From: an uncultured Christensenella sp.
Lineage (GTDB): Bacteria; Bacillota; Clostridia; Christensenellales; Borkfalkiaceae
DNA length: 51,998 bases
Assembly (NCBI GenBank): GCA_910578195.1
Contig: CAJTOY010000011.1
Location: 1 to 51,998 of the forward strand
Reading direction: 5' to 3'
The notes beneath the pieces are model-generated. The model was not told the origin of the DNA. It saw nothing but the letters and a program-made list of their open reading frames with translations, and made no database searches. The translations under genes were made by a program, and so were the position numbers. Positions 1 through 6,581 of the stretch are shown piece by piece. Within the stretch, counting starts at the first letter, position 1. Each line of letters opens with the position of its first letter.

Positions 1-2
1 TG

Positions 3-320
3 TGCACGGAGTGTATAGCGGTATTCCCCGACGGGGTGGGGATACTGCCCTGGATGCTGTGCGGGACGGGCGAGATAGGCAAGGCAACCGCTAAGAAGAT
101 GGAGGAGTTCCGCCTTGTAATCTGGGCAATGCACGGCATATACGGCGCGGGCAAGACAATGGACGAAACGTTCGGGCTTATTGAAACGGTGGAAAAGGCG
201 GCGCAAATCTATATGCTCACCGCGCACTTACCCCGCGTAAACACCATTAAGGACGAGGATATGGTAAAGCTTGTAAAACTCTTCGGGCTTAGTTACAGAA
301 AAGATTTTTTGAATTTATGA
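3..320 (+). CDS. rhaD: Rhamnulose-1-phosphate aldolase, C-terminal part (5' truncated by window edge)
   Basis: The frame is open from the window edge, so this is the last ~105 codons of a longer gene. The residues match my recollection of the C-terminus of class II rhamnulose-1-phosphate aldolase, which splits L-rhamnulose-1-phosphate into DHAP and L-lactaldehyde in the cytosol. Visible hallmarks are a GILPWML segment, GTGEIGKAT, and HGIYGAGKTMDETFGLIET. The His of HGIYG aligns with the third Zn2+ ligand of the E. coli enzyme; the other two ligands would lie upstream. A GTG codon at 36 could be mistaken for a start, but the family sequence continues in frame upstream of it (TECIAVFPDG), so it is internal. 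A strong terminator follows the stop, so this is the last gene of its unit. It fits the pectin/rhamnogalacturonan theme of the next genes. Confidence 0.9.
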   Translation, partial: CTECIAVFPDGVGILPWMLCGTGEIGKATAKKMEEFRLVIWAMHGIYGAGKTMDETFGLIETVEKAAQIYMLTAHLPRVNTIKDEDMVKLVKLFGLSYRKDFLNL

Positions 321-330
321 CATAAATTGT

Positions 331-363
331 AAAACAGCGCACAAGTTTTTGCGCTGTTTTTTT
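331..363 (+). terminator. Rho-independent terminator after rhaD
   Basis: An 11-bp stem (AAAACAGCGCA / TGCGCTGTTTT) closes a short loop and runs into a T tract, 10 nt after the stop codon. Confidence 0.85.
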
Positions 364-374
364 CATTTTATTTG

Positions 375-403
375 TTGACAAATCGGAAAAGTCGTACTAA
401 AAT
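375..403 (+). promoter_or_regulatory. Sigma-A type promoter for the membrane protein-eda-pectate lyase unit
   Basis: TTGACA at 375-380, 17-nt spacer, TAAAAT at 398-403. A Shine-Dalgarno AAGGAGAG lies at 438-445, ahead of the ATG at 452. No obvious operator palindrome overlaps it. Confidence 0.8.
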
Positions 404-451
404 TGTGTTGACTGATAATGCGCGATATGCGCGGTATAAGGAGAGATAAAA

Positions 452-1516
452 ATGAAAACAAACAAAATTCCCGTAATAGTATGCGCGGTGCTCACAGTTT
501 TGTTCGCCATTGCGGCGGTGCTGTGCTTCGTATTACCCGCACCCAAACCCGACGGACCCGTTCAGGTTACCGAGACGATTAAGCTCGGCCATTACGAAGA
601 CGGCTATTACAATGATTACGAGCTCAACGGCAAAATCAAGAACGTATCCGACAGTTCGATTGTGCTGTACACCGAAAAAAGCATCGTACTCTTTTTCAAT
701 GACGACGGAAGTAAGGTTGATACGGTAACCTTTGCGGACAAAGCAACTTCCATAACCCTTGCGCCCGGCGAAGAATACGATTTAAGCACTTCCGATAACT
801 TGTATGAGGTAACGGGGCGTGTTTCGAGCATTGTCAAGGTAAACGTAATAGTCGACGGACATACATATACCGTTTCATCGGGTTCGAGCATAAACTCGAT
901 ACTTTGCTTCGTATTCATAGTGCTTGCGGTATTATTCTTAACGATTACGATTGTTTCGGCAAAGGGCTTGAAAAAGCAAGCCGCGCGCGCGAAATCCGTC
1001 GAGGCGCTCGTTGCCCAGCTCGGCGGCGGTACGGTCGTAAGGGGCTTTATCGGCGACAGAAACGAGGGCAAGAAAGCCGCGGCAAAGACTGCGGGCTGGG
1101 CGGTCGGCGGAGCGCTTTCCGCAATTTTCCTCGGCACGGGCGTATTCAAAGTATACAGCGCCGAGGGCGGTACCGAGCTTCTGGTTACCGACAAATTCCT
1201 CTACAACATAGCTAACGGCGGCGCGGACGTCAACGCAAGCAACCTTCAACTTATCACGAAGGAAGCGTTCCCAGTCGAAAGCATAGACGTCAAGAACAAC
1301 ACGGTCGTAGTTTCTTGCGCGGACAAAATAAGATGTATCAAATTGTTTATCGACAAGAAGAGTACCGTCACCGCAGAAGAAATGGCGGCTAAGCTCAACG
1401 ATATTTTAGTTAACGCCCCCGCGGCTGAGGTTCAGGCGGAAGCTGCTCCCGCGGCGGACGACCCGTTCGCAAGCGACGATTCGGTCACCGCTTCGACCGT
1501 AGAGGAAGAAAAATAA
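452..1516 (+). CDS. Membrane protein of unknown function, first gene of a pectin-related operon
   Basis: I do not recognise this 354-aa protein. It has an N-terminal hydrophobic segment (about residues 6-29), an extracytoplasmic domain of ~115 residues, a second membrane helix at about 148-170, then a Lys/Arg-rich start to a cytoplasmic part. That part holds a Gly/Ala-rich hydrophobic stretch (about 214-233, GWAVGGALSAIFLGTG) that could be a third membrane-associated segment. The last ~30 residues are rich in Ala, Glu and Asp and probably disordered. The start is set by AAGGAGAG 7 nt upstream. The stop overlaps the next start as TAATG, so it is translationally coupled to the aldolase. A role in sensing or handling pectin products is only suggested by position. 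Confidence 0.8.
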   Translation: MKTNKIPVIVCAVLTVLFAIAAVLCFVLPAPKPDGPVQVTETIKLGHYEDGYYNDYELNGKIKNVSDSSIVLYTEKSIVLFFNDDGSKVDTVTFADKATSITLAPGEEYDLSTSDNLYEVTGRVSSIVKVNVIVDGHTYTVSSGSSINSILCFVFIVLAVLFLTITIVSAKGLKKQAARAKSVEALVAQLGGGTVVRGFIGDRNEGKKAAAKTAGWAVGGALSAIFLGTGVFKVYSAEGGTELLVTDKFLYNIANGGADVNASNLQLITKEAFPVESIDVKNNTVVVSCADKIRCIKLFIDKKSTVTAEEMAAKLNDILVNAPAAEVQAEAAPAADDPFASDDSVTASTVEEEK

Positions 1517-2124
1517 TGGAAAAATTACTTGAAAAAATCAAACGGACAAAAATTGTGCCCGTAGTGGTTTTAAACTCAATCGAAGAAACCTTGCCCAAAA
1601 TGCAGGCGCTTATAAACGGCGGACTGCCTTGCGCCGAAATCACGTTCAGAACGCCTTGTGCGGCGGAGGCGATTGCGCTCACCGTCAAGACATTTCCCGA
1701 CATGCTCGTCGGCGCGGGTACGGTAATTAACAGAGAACAGTGCGAAAAAGCGATTGCCGCGGGCTCGAAATTCATTGTTTCTCCCGGCTTTTCGGAGGAG
1801 GTCGCGGACTGCTGTAAGGAGCACGGCATGCTTTACCTCCCCGGCGTCGTAACCCCGACCGAGGCTATGGCGGCGATTGCAAAGGGGCTTACCACCCTCA
1901 AATTTTTCCCCGCGTCGAACTACGGCGGACTTAAAACAATAAAGGCAATATGCGCCGCGTTCCCCTATCTGCAAATTATGCCGACGGGCGGAATTTCCGC
2001 GGACAATATTTTGGAATATCTCGCATACGATAAAATTATAGCGTGCGGCGGTAGCTGGATGATGAGCGGTACTCCCGCGGAAATCGAAGCAAAAACCAAA
2101 GCGGCCGTCGAACTTGTCAAATAA
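1516..2124 (+). CDS. eda: KDPG/KDPGal aldolase (bifunctional 4-hydroxy-2-oxoglutarate aldolase family)
   Basis: A 202-aa class I aldolase of the Eda/DgoA family, which cleaves 2-keto-3-deoxy-6-phosphogluconate (or -galactonate) to pyruvate and glyceraldehyde-3-phosphate. The Schiff-base lysine is Lys129 in TLKFFPAS. The general acid/base Glu41 and phosphate-region Arg45 lie in AEITFRT. VGAGTV (65-70) and MPTGGIS (155-161) are typical loops of the (beta/alpha)8 barrel, and the length is normal. It lies between an unknown membrane protein (TAATG overlap) and a pectate lyase (2-nt gap). In the known pectin pathway, unsaturated oligogalacturonides are converted to KDG, then KDPG, so this enzyme would finish the pathway that the lyase starts. 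KDPG and KDPGal specificity cannot be separated by eye. No strong Shine-Dalgarno is visible; coupling is likely. Confidence 0.93.
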   Translation: MEKLLEKIKRTKIVPVVVLNSIEETLPKMQALINGGLPCAEITFRTPCAAEAIALTVKTFPDMLVGAGTVINREQCEKAIAAGSKFIVSPGFSEEVADCCKEHGMLYLPGVVTPTEAMAAIAKGLTTLKFFPASNYGGLKTIKAICAAFPYLQIMPTGGISADNILEYLAYDKIIACGGSWMMSGTPAEIEAKTKAAVELVK

Positions 2125-2126
2125 TT

Positions 2127-4289
2127 ATGAATAAGAAGATATCGAAGGTTTTAACTAAATCTTTTGCCGCCGCTTTCGCGCTGACTATAAGCGCGTGTTC
2201 GGTTTTCGGCGGAACGGCGGCGGCAGCCGAAAGCCATAAGCACGAATTCGCGAACGGCTGGTCGGGCGATACGAAAAACCACTGGCACGCTTCGACGTGC
2301 GGACACAATATCGTCAGCGAAATGGCGGCGCACACGTTCGAAAGCGGAAAGTGCACCGTCTGCAACGAGCCCGAGCCGACGCCGACCGTGCCTCGGCACG
2401 AGCACGAATATGCTTCAAGCTGGACTAAGGACGGGGTGAATCACTGGCACGCTTCGACGTGCGGGCACGCGATTGTCAAGGATATCGCGCCGCACACGTT
2501 CGAAAGCGGAAAGTGCACTGTCTGTAACGAGCCCGAGCCCGCGGCAGAGGAGCACAAGCACACCTATTCGGCGGAGTACTCGTTCGACGAAGTTAACCAC
2601 TGGTTCGCTTCGGACTGCGGACACGACATCGTCAAGGGTATGTCGGCGCATACGCTCAAAGGCGGGGTTTGCACGGCGTGCGGCTACGAGGACGAACAGT
2701 TGAAACCCTCCGACGCAATAACCGCTTACGGCGGATATAACGAAAGCCTTTACTGCGAGTGGACGGCTTCGTCGGTCGACGGGGTCGAGGCGTATTATAA
2801 ATTGAGCGGCGGAAGCTGGACGCAGATTGACGGCGAGCTTATAAGAATGAAGAACGCGACGACCGCGCGGCTCGACGCAGTCGGGCTCAAAGCGGGCGCA
2901 TACAGCGTAAAGATAGTCGACGGTGACGCAACCTATACGGCAAACGATATCGACGTAACCGCATACGACCGTTCGGGATACGCGCACTTCGGCGCTGCGG
3001 CGGGGGTCGGCGCGTACAACAACGACGGAACCCCGAAGTCGGGCGCGCAGATTGTCTACGTTACCGAGGCAACGAAAAACACCGTTAAGGCGAAGATTGG
3101 CGGAAAGGATTACACGGGCATAGCCGCAATTCTGGGCGCGGCTTCGAAGAGCGATAACCCGCTTATCGTGCGCGTTATCGGAAGAGTAGCCGCGGCGACG
3201 TGGAAAGAGGGCAACGTAACTTATCCGAAGCCCGACAGCGGCAAAACTCTGCCCGCGAGCGCGATTGTAGGCAAAAACGGCAAACAGCTTCCCACGACGA
3301 GCTCCGAGCTGACGCAGGAAAAGCTTATTGCGGGCGGGTATAACGAACTCGACACCTCGAAGTATTCGGTGCTGAACGGGCTTGACAGCAAGGCGACATA
3401 CAAAGACGGCGCGTACGATTCGGCGTGGAATAACTGCAAAATTTCGGGCGCGGAAAACGTGACGCTGGAGGGCGTCGGAACCGACGCGGAAATCTTCCAG
3501 TGGGGCTTTACCTGGGCGAACAGCAATTCCATAGAGATAAGAAACCTCACCTTCGACGACTACACCGAGGACGCGTGCAGCTTCGAGGGCGGCACGGATT
3601 CGACAACGTTCGACGGCTTCGAATCCAAGCGTATATGGCTTCACAACTGCACCTTTAACCAGGGCATAAATTATTGGGACGTCAGCGACGAGCAGGATAA
3701 GCACGAGGGCGACGGCGCAACCGACTTTAAAAAGCTTTCCTATCTGTCAGTTTCGTATAACCGCTATTATAACAACCACAAGACGGGGCTTATCGGCGGC
3801 AGCGACAGCCAGAAAACCGCTAACGTGACCTTCCACCACAATTTCTACGACCGTTGCCAAAGCCGTTTACCGCTCGGCAGACAGGCGAACATGCATATGT
3901 ACAACAACTATTACTATAAGTCGACGGGCACGAACATGTCGCTCCGCGCGGGTGCGTATGCGTTTATCGAGTACTGTTATTTCGACGAGGCGAACTATCC
4001 CGTTTCCACGCAGGACGGCGACGGCAAGAAGGGCGTTGCGAAGCTGTTCGGCTGTAAGGTGGTCGGAAGCGGCACGAAGGCGCTCGACACAAATAAGTAT
4101 AACGTCACTGTCGTGACCGACCGCACGAAGGCGGTTGCAAACGACAACATTTTCGACAAAAACTTCGATACGAACCCCTCGGTGTTCTATTACGACGCGG
4201 TCGGCAAAAAGACCGACGTAACGCATTTTATCACCGACGTGGAAGCAGTCAAAACGCAAATTCCCAAACTTGCGGGCGTAAACAAATAA
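2127..4289 (+). CDS. Secreted pectate lyase, PL1-like, with three N-terminal His/Cys repeats
   Basis: A 720-aa exported protein. The leader (1-34) has a basic start, a hydrophobic core and a signal-peptidase-like AAA-A end; ISAC at 21-24 could instead be a lipobox. Three ~44-residue repeats follow (37-80, 91-133, 143-186), each with NHW(H/F), CGH, a conserved His and a CxxC pair, which looks like a small metal-binding module. The right-handed beta-helix lyase domain spans roughly 280-700. EGDGATDFKK (527-536) fits the Ca2+-binding aspartates and SRLPLGR (579-585) fits the catalytic RxPxxR motif of family PL1. The enzyme should beta-eliminate polygalacturonate outside the cell. It is the last gene of the unit with eda, 2 nt after its stop, and has almost no Shine-Dalgarno, so it probably depends on coupling. 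Confidence 0.88.
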   Translation: MNKKISKVLTKSFAAAFALTISACSVFGGTAAAAESHKHEFANGWSGDTKNHWHASTCGHNIVSEMAAHTFESGKCTVCNEPEPTPTVPRHEHEYASSWTKDGVNHWHASTCGHAIVKDIAPHTFESGKCTVCNEPEPAAEEHKHTYSAEYSFDEVNHWFASDCGHDIVKGMSAHTLKGGVCTACGYEDEQLKPSDAITAYGGYNESLYCEWTASSVDGVEAYYKLSGGSWTQIDGELIRMKNATTARLDAVGLKAGAYSVKIVDGDATYTANDIDVTAYDRSGYAHFGAAAGVGAYNNDGTPKSGAQIVYVTEATKNTVKAKIGGKDYTGIAAILGAASKSDNPLIVRVIGRVAAATWKEGNVTYPKPDSGKTLPASAIVGKNGKQLPTTSSELTQEKLIAGGYNELDTSKYSVLNGLDSKATYKDGAYDSAWNNCKISGAENVTLEGVGTDAEIFQWGFTWANSNSIEIRNLTFDDYTEDACSFEGGTDSTTFDGFESKRIWLHNCTFNQGINYWDVSDEQDKHEGDGATDFKKLSYLSVSYNRYYNNHKTGLIGGSDSQKTANVTFHHNFYDRCQSRLPLGRQANMHMYNNYYYKSTGTNMSLRAGAYAFIEYCYFDEANYPVSTQDGDGKKGVAKLFGCKVVGSGTKALDTNKYNVTVVTDRTKAVANDNIFDKNFDTNPSVFYYDAVGKKTDVTHFITDVEAVKTQIPKLAGVNK
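2235..2684 (+). repeat. Three tandem His/Cys repeats inside the pectate lyase gene
   Basis: Three in-frame units of ~150 nt encode the NHWH...CGH...CxxC module. Units 1 and 2 share long identical DNA blocks, for example around 2280-2302 and 2442-2464, and again around 2331-2356 and 2492-2517. That suggests a recent duplication. Unit 3 is more diverged. Confidence 0.85.
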
Positions 4290-4294
4290 TTCGA

Positions 4295-4330
4295 AACGCT
4301 TCTCCCGAAATCGGGAGAAGCGTTGTATTT
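4295..4330 (+). terminator. Rho-independent terminator after the pectate lyase
   Basis: A perfect 14-bp stem (4295-4308 with 4311-4324) with a 2-nt loop region, followed by a T-rich stretch. Confidence 0.85.
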
Positions 4331-4339
4331 TATTCTATA

Positions 4340-4368
4340 TTGACATATAAGGAAAAATATGGTAAAAT
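4340..4368 (+). promoter_or_regulatory. Sigma-A type promoter for the small lipoprotein gene
   Basis: TTGACA (4340-4345), 17-nt spacer, TAAAAT (4363-4368). A purine-rich Shine-Dalgarno (AGAAAGGGGG) precedes the ATG at 4399. Confidence 0.85.
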
Positions 4369-4398
4369 AAAAAAAATTATAGAAAGGGGGGGGCTTTT

Positions 4399-4860
4399 AT
4401 GAAAAAATTCGAATTTGCGGTTTTAATATTAAGCTTATGTGCGGCGTTATCGCTGTTAGCCGCATGTAGCCCTTCCGCGTTTTCAATCAACGGCAAAAAC
4501 ATTAACTACGGCGGCAGAAATTTGGAAATAAAAAATTGCTATGTGCGGATTGACCCCGATTTGCCGCTATCGAGCTATGCAAGCGTTCCGAAAAGCGCGG
4601 ATAATTATACCGAAGTGTTAAAGCTTTTCGACGGAATCGATTTTTCGAAATCAGACGAAGCTTTTGACGAGGGTATGCAAATGCATTACGATACGGTTGG
4701 GTTGTCGGCTGAAAATTTAAAAATAAGATTATTTATTTTATCCGACGGTAACGTTATTGCCGAAGCCGTAGCTAACGGAAAAACAAACTATTATAAGGCG
4801 AACAGCGTCTTAAATCATGACAACGTTCACGAGATTATATCCGGACATTTGTATATTTAA
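4399..4860 (+). CDS. Small predicted lipoprotein of unknown function
   Basis: A 153-aa protein with a lipoprotein leader: MKKFEF, a hydrophobic core, then LLAAC with Cys23 as the probable lipidated residue. The mature ~130 residues are mixed alpha/beta in character with no domain I can name. The DGIDFSKSDEAFDEG stretch and the lack of repeats set it apart from its large neighbours. It has its own promoter and terminator, so it is monocistronic. The start is fixed by a long Shine-Dalgarno 8-10 nt upstream. The codon use is more AT-rich than that of the pectate lyase next to it. It is probably anchored to the outer face of the membrane; function unknown. Confidence 0.8.
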   Translation: MKKFEFAVLILSLCAALSLLAACSPSAFSINGKNINYGGRNLEIKNCYVRIDPDLPLSSYASVPKSADNYTEVLKLFDGIDFSKSDEAFDEGMQMHYDTVGLSAENLKIRLFILSDGNVIAEAVANGKTNYYKANSVLNHDNVHEIISGHLYI

Positions 4861-4863
4861 TTT

Positions 4864-4904
4864 AAAAAAGCGGCGTGCGGGATTGTACCGCACACCGCTT
4901 TTTT
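4864..4904 (+). terminator. Rho-independent terminator after the small lipoprotein gene
   Basis: A 17-bp stem with one mismatch (4864-4880 with 4888-4904), A-rich on the 5' side and ending in TTTTTT. Confidence 0.85.
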
Positions 4905-4913
4905 GTGAAATTT

Positions 4914-4927
4914 GTTGATTTATCAAC
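4914..4927. promoter_or_regulatory. Candidate operator, upstream copy (GTTGA-N4-TCAAC)
   Basis: The inverted repeat GTTGATTTATCAAC lies just upstream of the degV promoter. The same half-sites with the same 4-nt gap recur downstream of the -10 box. The core resembles operators of MarR-family lipid regulators such as FabT (TTTGA..TCAAA); this is inference. Confidence 0.55.
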
Positions 4928-4935
4928 TATTTTGT

Positions 4936-4964
4936 TTGACATAAGCGCTGACTTGCTGTAATAT
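4936..4964 (+). promoter_or_regulatory. Sigma-A type promoter of the degV-like gene
   Basis: TTGACA (4936-4941), 17-nt spacer, TAATAT (4959-4964). It lies between the two inverted repeats at 4914-4927 and 4972-4985. Confidence 0.85.
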
Positions 4965-4971
4965 GCTAAGT

Positions 4972-4985
4972 GTTGATTAGTCAAC
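4972..4985. promoter_or_regulatory. Candidate operator, downstream copy overlapping the transcription start
   Basis: GTTGATTAGTCAAC has the same half-sites as the copy at 4914-4927. It covers the expected transcription start (~4971) and early leader, a typical repressor position. The centres of the two sites are 58 bp apart. Confidence 0.6.
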
Positions 4986-4999
4986 ATTAAGGAGTAATT

Positions 5000-5845
5000 A
5001 TGATTAAAATTTTAGTGGATTCGGCGTCGGACGTCGACTTGCAAGAGGCGGAAGGCGCGGGCGTATATCTCATTCCCATATCGGTGCGGTTCGGTGACGA
5101 GGAATATCAGGACGGCATTAATCTTACGCACAGAGAGTTTTTCGAAAAGCTTATAGAAAGCGACGAACTGCCGCAGACCAGCCAGATAAACGAAGCGGCG
5201 TTTGCGGAAAAATTCGAATTCCTCACGGCGGACGGAAGCGATGTGATTGCAATCACGCTTTCCTCCGGACTTTCGGGCACGTATAACTCGGCGGTGCGCG
5301 CGGCGAAAAATTTCAACGGCGTGTACGCGGTCGACAGCCTGAACGCGTGCATAGGCGAAAGAATTCTTTTGCAGTACGCTATGCGGCTTGTAAAAGAGGG
5401 CGTGCTTTCGGCGACGGAAATCGTCGCCGAGCTCGACAAAAGCAAGCACAAAATCCAGCTTTTGGCGGTGCTCGACACCTTGCAGTATCTGAGGAAGGGC
5501 GGGCGCATTTCCTCGGTCGCGGCGTTCGCGGGCGAGCTTCTTTCAATCAAGCCCGTTGTGTCGGTTGTCGGCGGCGAGGTCAGGCTCGCGGGTAAAGCCA
5601 TGGGCTCGAAGAAGGGCAACAACCTTTTGACCCAGCTCGTGGACAAGTGCGGGGGAATTGATTTTTCCATGCCGTACGCGCTGGGGTACTCGGGTTTGTC
5701 GGACGCGTATTTGCAGAAATATCTGCGCGACAGCGAAAAGCTGTGGAAGGACAACACCGACAGCGTGCCCGCGTATATGATAGGCAGTACGATAGGTACT
5801 CACGTCGGACCGGGCGCGATAGCCGTCGCGTTTTTTGCGAAATAA
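5000..5845 (+). CDS. DegV family fatty-acid-binding protein (FakB-like)
   Basis: A 281-aa cytosolic protein with the usual DegV length and motifs: VDSASD at 6-11, TSQ at 60-62, and SSGLSGTYNSA at 88-98. In known members (FakB) these bind the carboxylate of a fatty acid, which is then phosphorylated by the FakA kinase to feed phospholipid synthesis. No FakA kinase gene is next to it, which is common for DegV paralogues. The start is set by AAGGAG 6 nt upstream. It is a single-gene unit with its own promoter, flanking operator-like repeats and terminator, so it is probably controlled by one repressor, plausibly in response to lipid status. The ligand cannot be told from sequence. Confidence 0.92.
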   Translation: MIKILVDSASDVDLQEAEGAGVYLIPISVRFGDEEYQDGINLTHREFFEKLIESDELPQTSQINEAAFAEKFEFLTADGSDVIAITLSSGLSGTYNSAVRAAKNFNGVYAVDSLNACIGERILLQYAMRLVKEGVLSATEIVAELDKSKHKIQLLAVLDTLQYLRKGGRISSVAAFAGELLSIKPVVSVVGGEVRLAGKAMGSKKGNNLLTQLVDKCGGIDFSMPYALGYSGLSDAYLQKYLRDSEKLWKDNTDSVPAYMIGSTIGTHVGPGAIAVAFFAK

Positions 5846-5851
5846 AATAAG

Positions 5852-5880
5852 AAATCTGCGGAAGCTCCGCAGATTTTTTT
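5852..5880 (+). terminator. Rho-independent terminator after the degV-like gene
   Basis: An 11-bp stem (AAATCTGCGGA / TCCGCAGATTT) with a 3-nt loop, followed by a T tract. Confidence 0.9.
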
Positions 5881-5922
5881 ACATTTTTTTTACAAATCGG
5901 AGAGGACGGTTTTATAAATTTA

Positions 5923-5931
5923 TGCTATAAT
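5923..5931 (+). promoter_or_regulatory. Extended -10 promoter just before the response regulator start
   Basis: TGC-TATAAT (TG at 5923-5924, TATAAT at 5926-5931) is an extended -10 box; no good -35 hexamer lies 16-18 nt upstream. The expected start of transcription (~5937-5940) coincides with the ATG at 5940. No Shine-Dalgarno lies between them, so the transcript may be leaderless. Confidence 0.6.
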
Positions 5932-5939
5932 GGGTATGT

Positions 5940-6581
5940 ATGAAAGGCAAAGTATTTATATTAGAGGACGATTTGAGCATTTGCGGGCTGGTGAAGGTCG
6001 CGCTCGAAATGAACGGGCTGGAATTCAAGGCGTTCAACACCTTGCGGTCCTTTACGGAAGGGTTGCTTTGCGAGCGCCCCGACGTCGTTTTGCTCGATAT
6101 AATGCTACCCGACGGAAGCGGACTCGACGCGTTGAAGCATATAAAAAGCCGTTACCCCGAAATAAGCTGTATCATGCTTTCCGCCCTTTCCAAGGAAGAG
6201 GACAAGGTGAACGGACTGAATATGGGCGCGGACGACTATATCGCGAAGCCCTTTTCGGTGTTGGAGCTGACCGCGCGGGTAAACGCGCGGCTGAGGGGCA
6301 AAAATAAGCAGTGCGTATTGAGCGCGGGCGGAATTACCCTCGATACCGAAACTTTCGAGTGCTCGGCGGACGGAAAGCCCGTCGCGCTGAACAGAAAGGA
6401 GTTCGAGCTGTTGAAGTATATGCTTCTCAATTCGGGCAAAGTTTTGCCCCGCGAAAAAATTTTAACCGAGGTCTGGGGTTACGACGCGGGCGAGACCCGC
6501 ACGCTCGACAATCATGTATCCAGACTGAGAAAACTGGGCATAAATATAGAAACGGTGTTCGGGGTGGGCTATAAATTATGA
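5940..6581 (+). CDS. OmpR/PhoB-family response regulator
   Basis: A 213-aa two-domain regulator. The receiver domain (1-~117) has the acidic pair Asp10/Asp11, phospho-acceptor Asp53 in VVLLDIMLP, Ser81 as the switch hydroxyl, and Lys103 in YIAKPFS. The C-terminal winged helix (~125-213) has the typical NRKEFELLKYMLLNSGKVLPREKIL segment and ends in VFGVGYKL. The start follows family alignment (MKGKVFILEDD). There is no Shine-Dalgarno, and an extended -10 box ends 8 nt upstream, so a leaderless or near-leaderless mRNA is possible. The stop overlaps the kinase start as ATGA. Given the Na+/phosphate cotransporter in the same unit, a PhoB-like role in phosphate response is likely but not proven. 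Confidence 0.93.
   Translation: MKGKVFILEDDLSICGLVKVALEMNGLEFKAFNTLRSFTEGLLCERPDVVLLDIMLPDGSGLDALKHIKSRYPEISCIMLSALSKEEDKVNGLNMGADDYIAKPFSVLELTARVNARLRGKNKQCVLSAGGITLDTETFECSADGKPVALNRKEFELLKYMLLNSGKVLPREKILTEVWGYDAGETRTLDNHVSRLRKLGINIETVFGVGYKL

Noticed and set aside
36..320. GTG at 36 as a gene start
   Set aside because: The aldolase family sequence continues in frame upstream of it, so the gene is truncated by the window edge.
5930..6307. Open frame starting 10 nt before the response regulator in another frame
   Set aside because: It encodes Arg-rich sequence with no family resemblance and overlaps a clear receiver domain.
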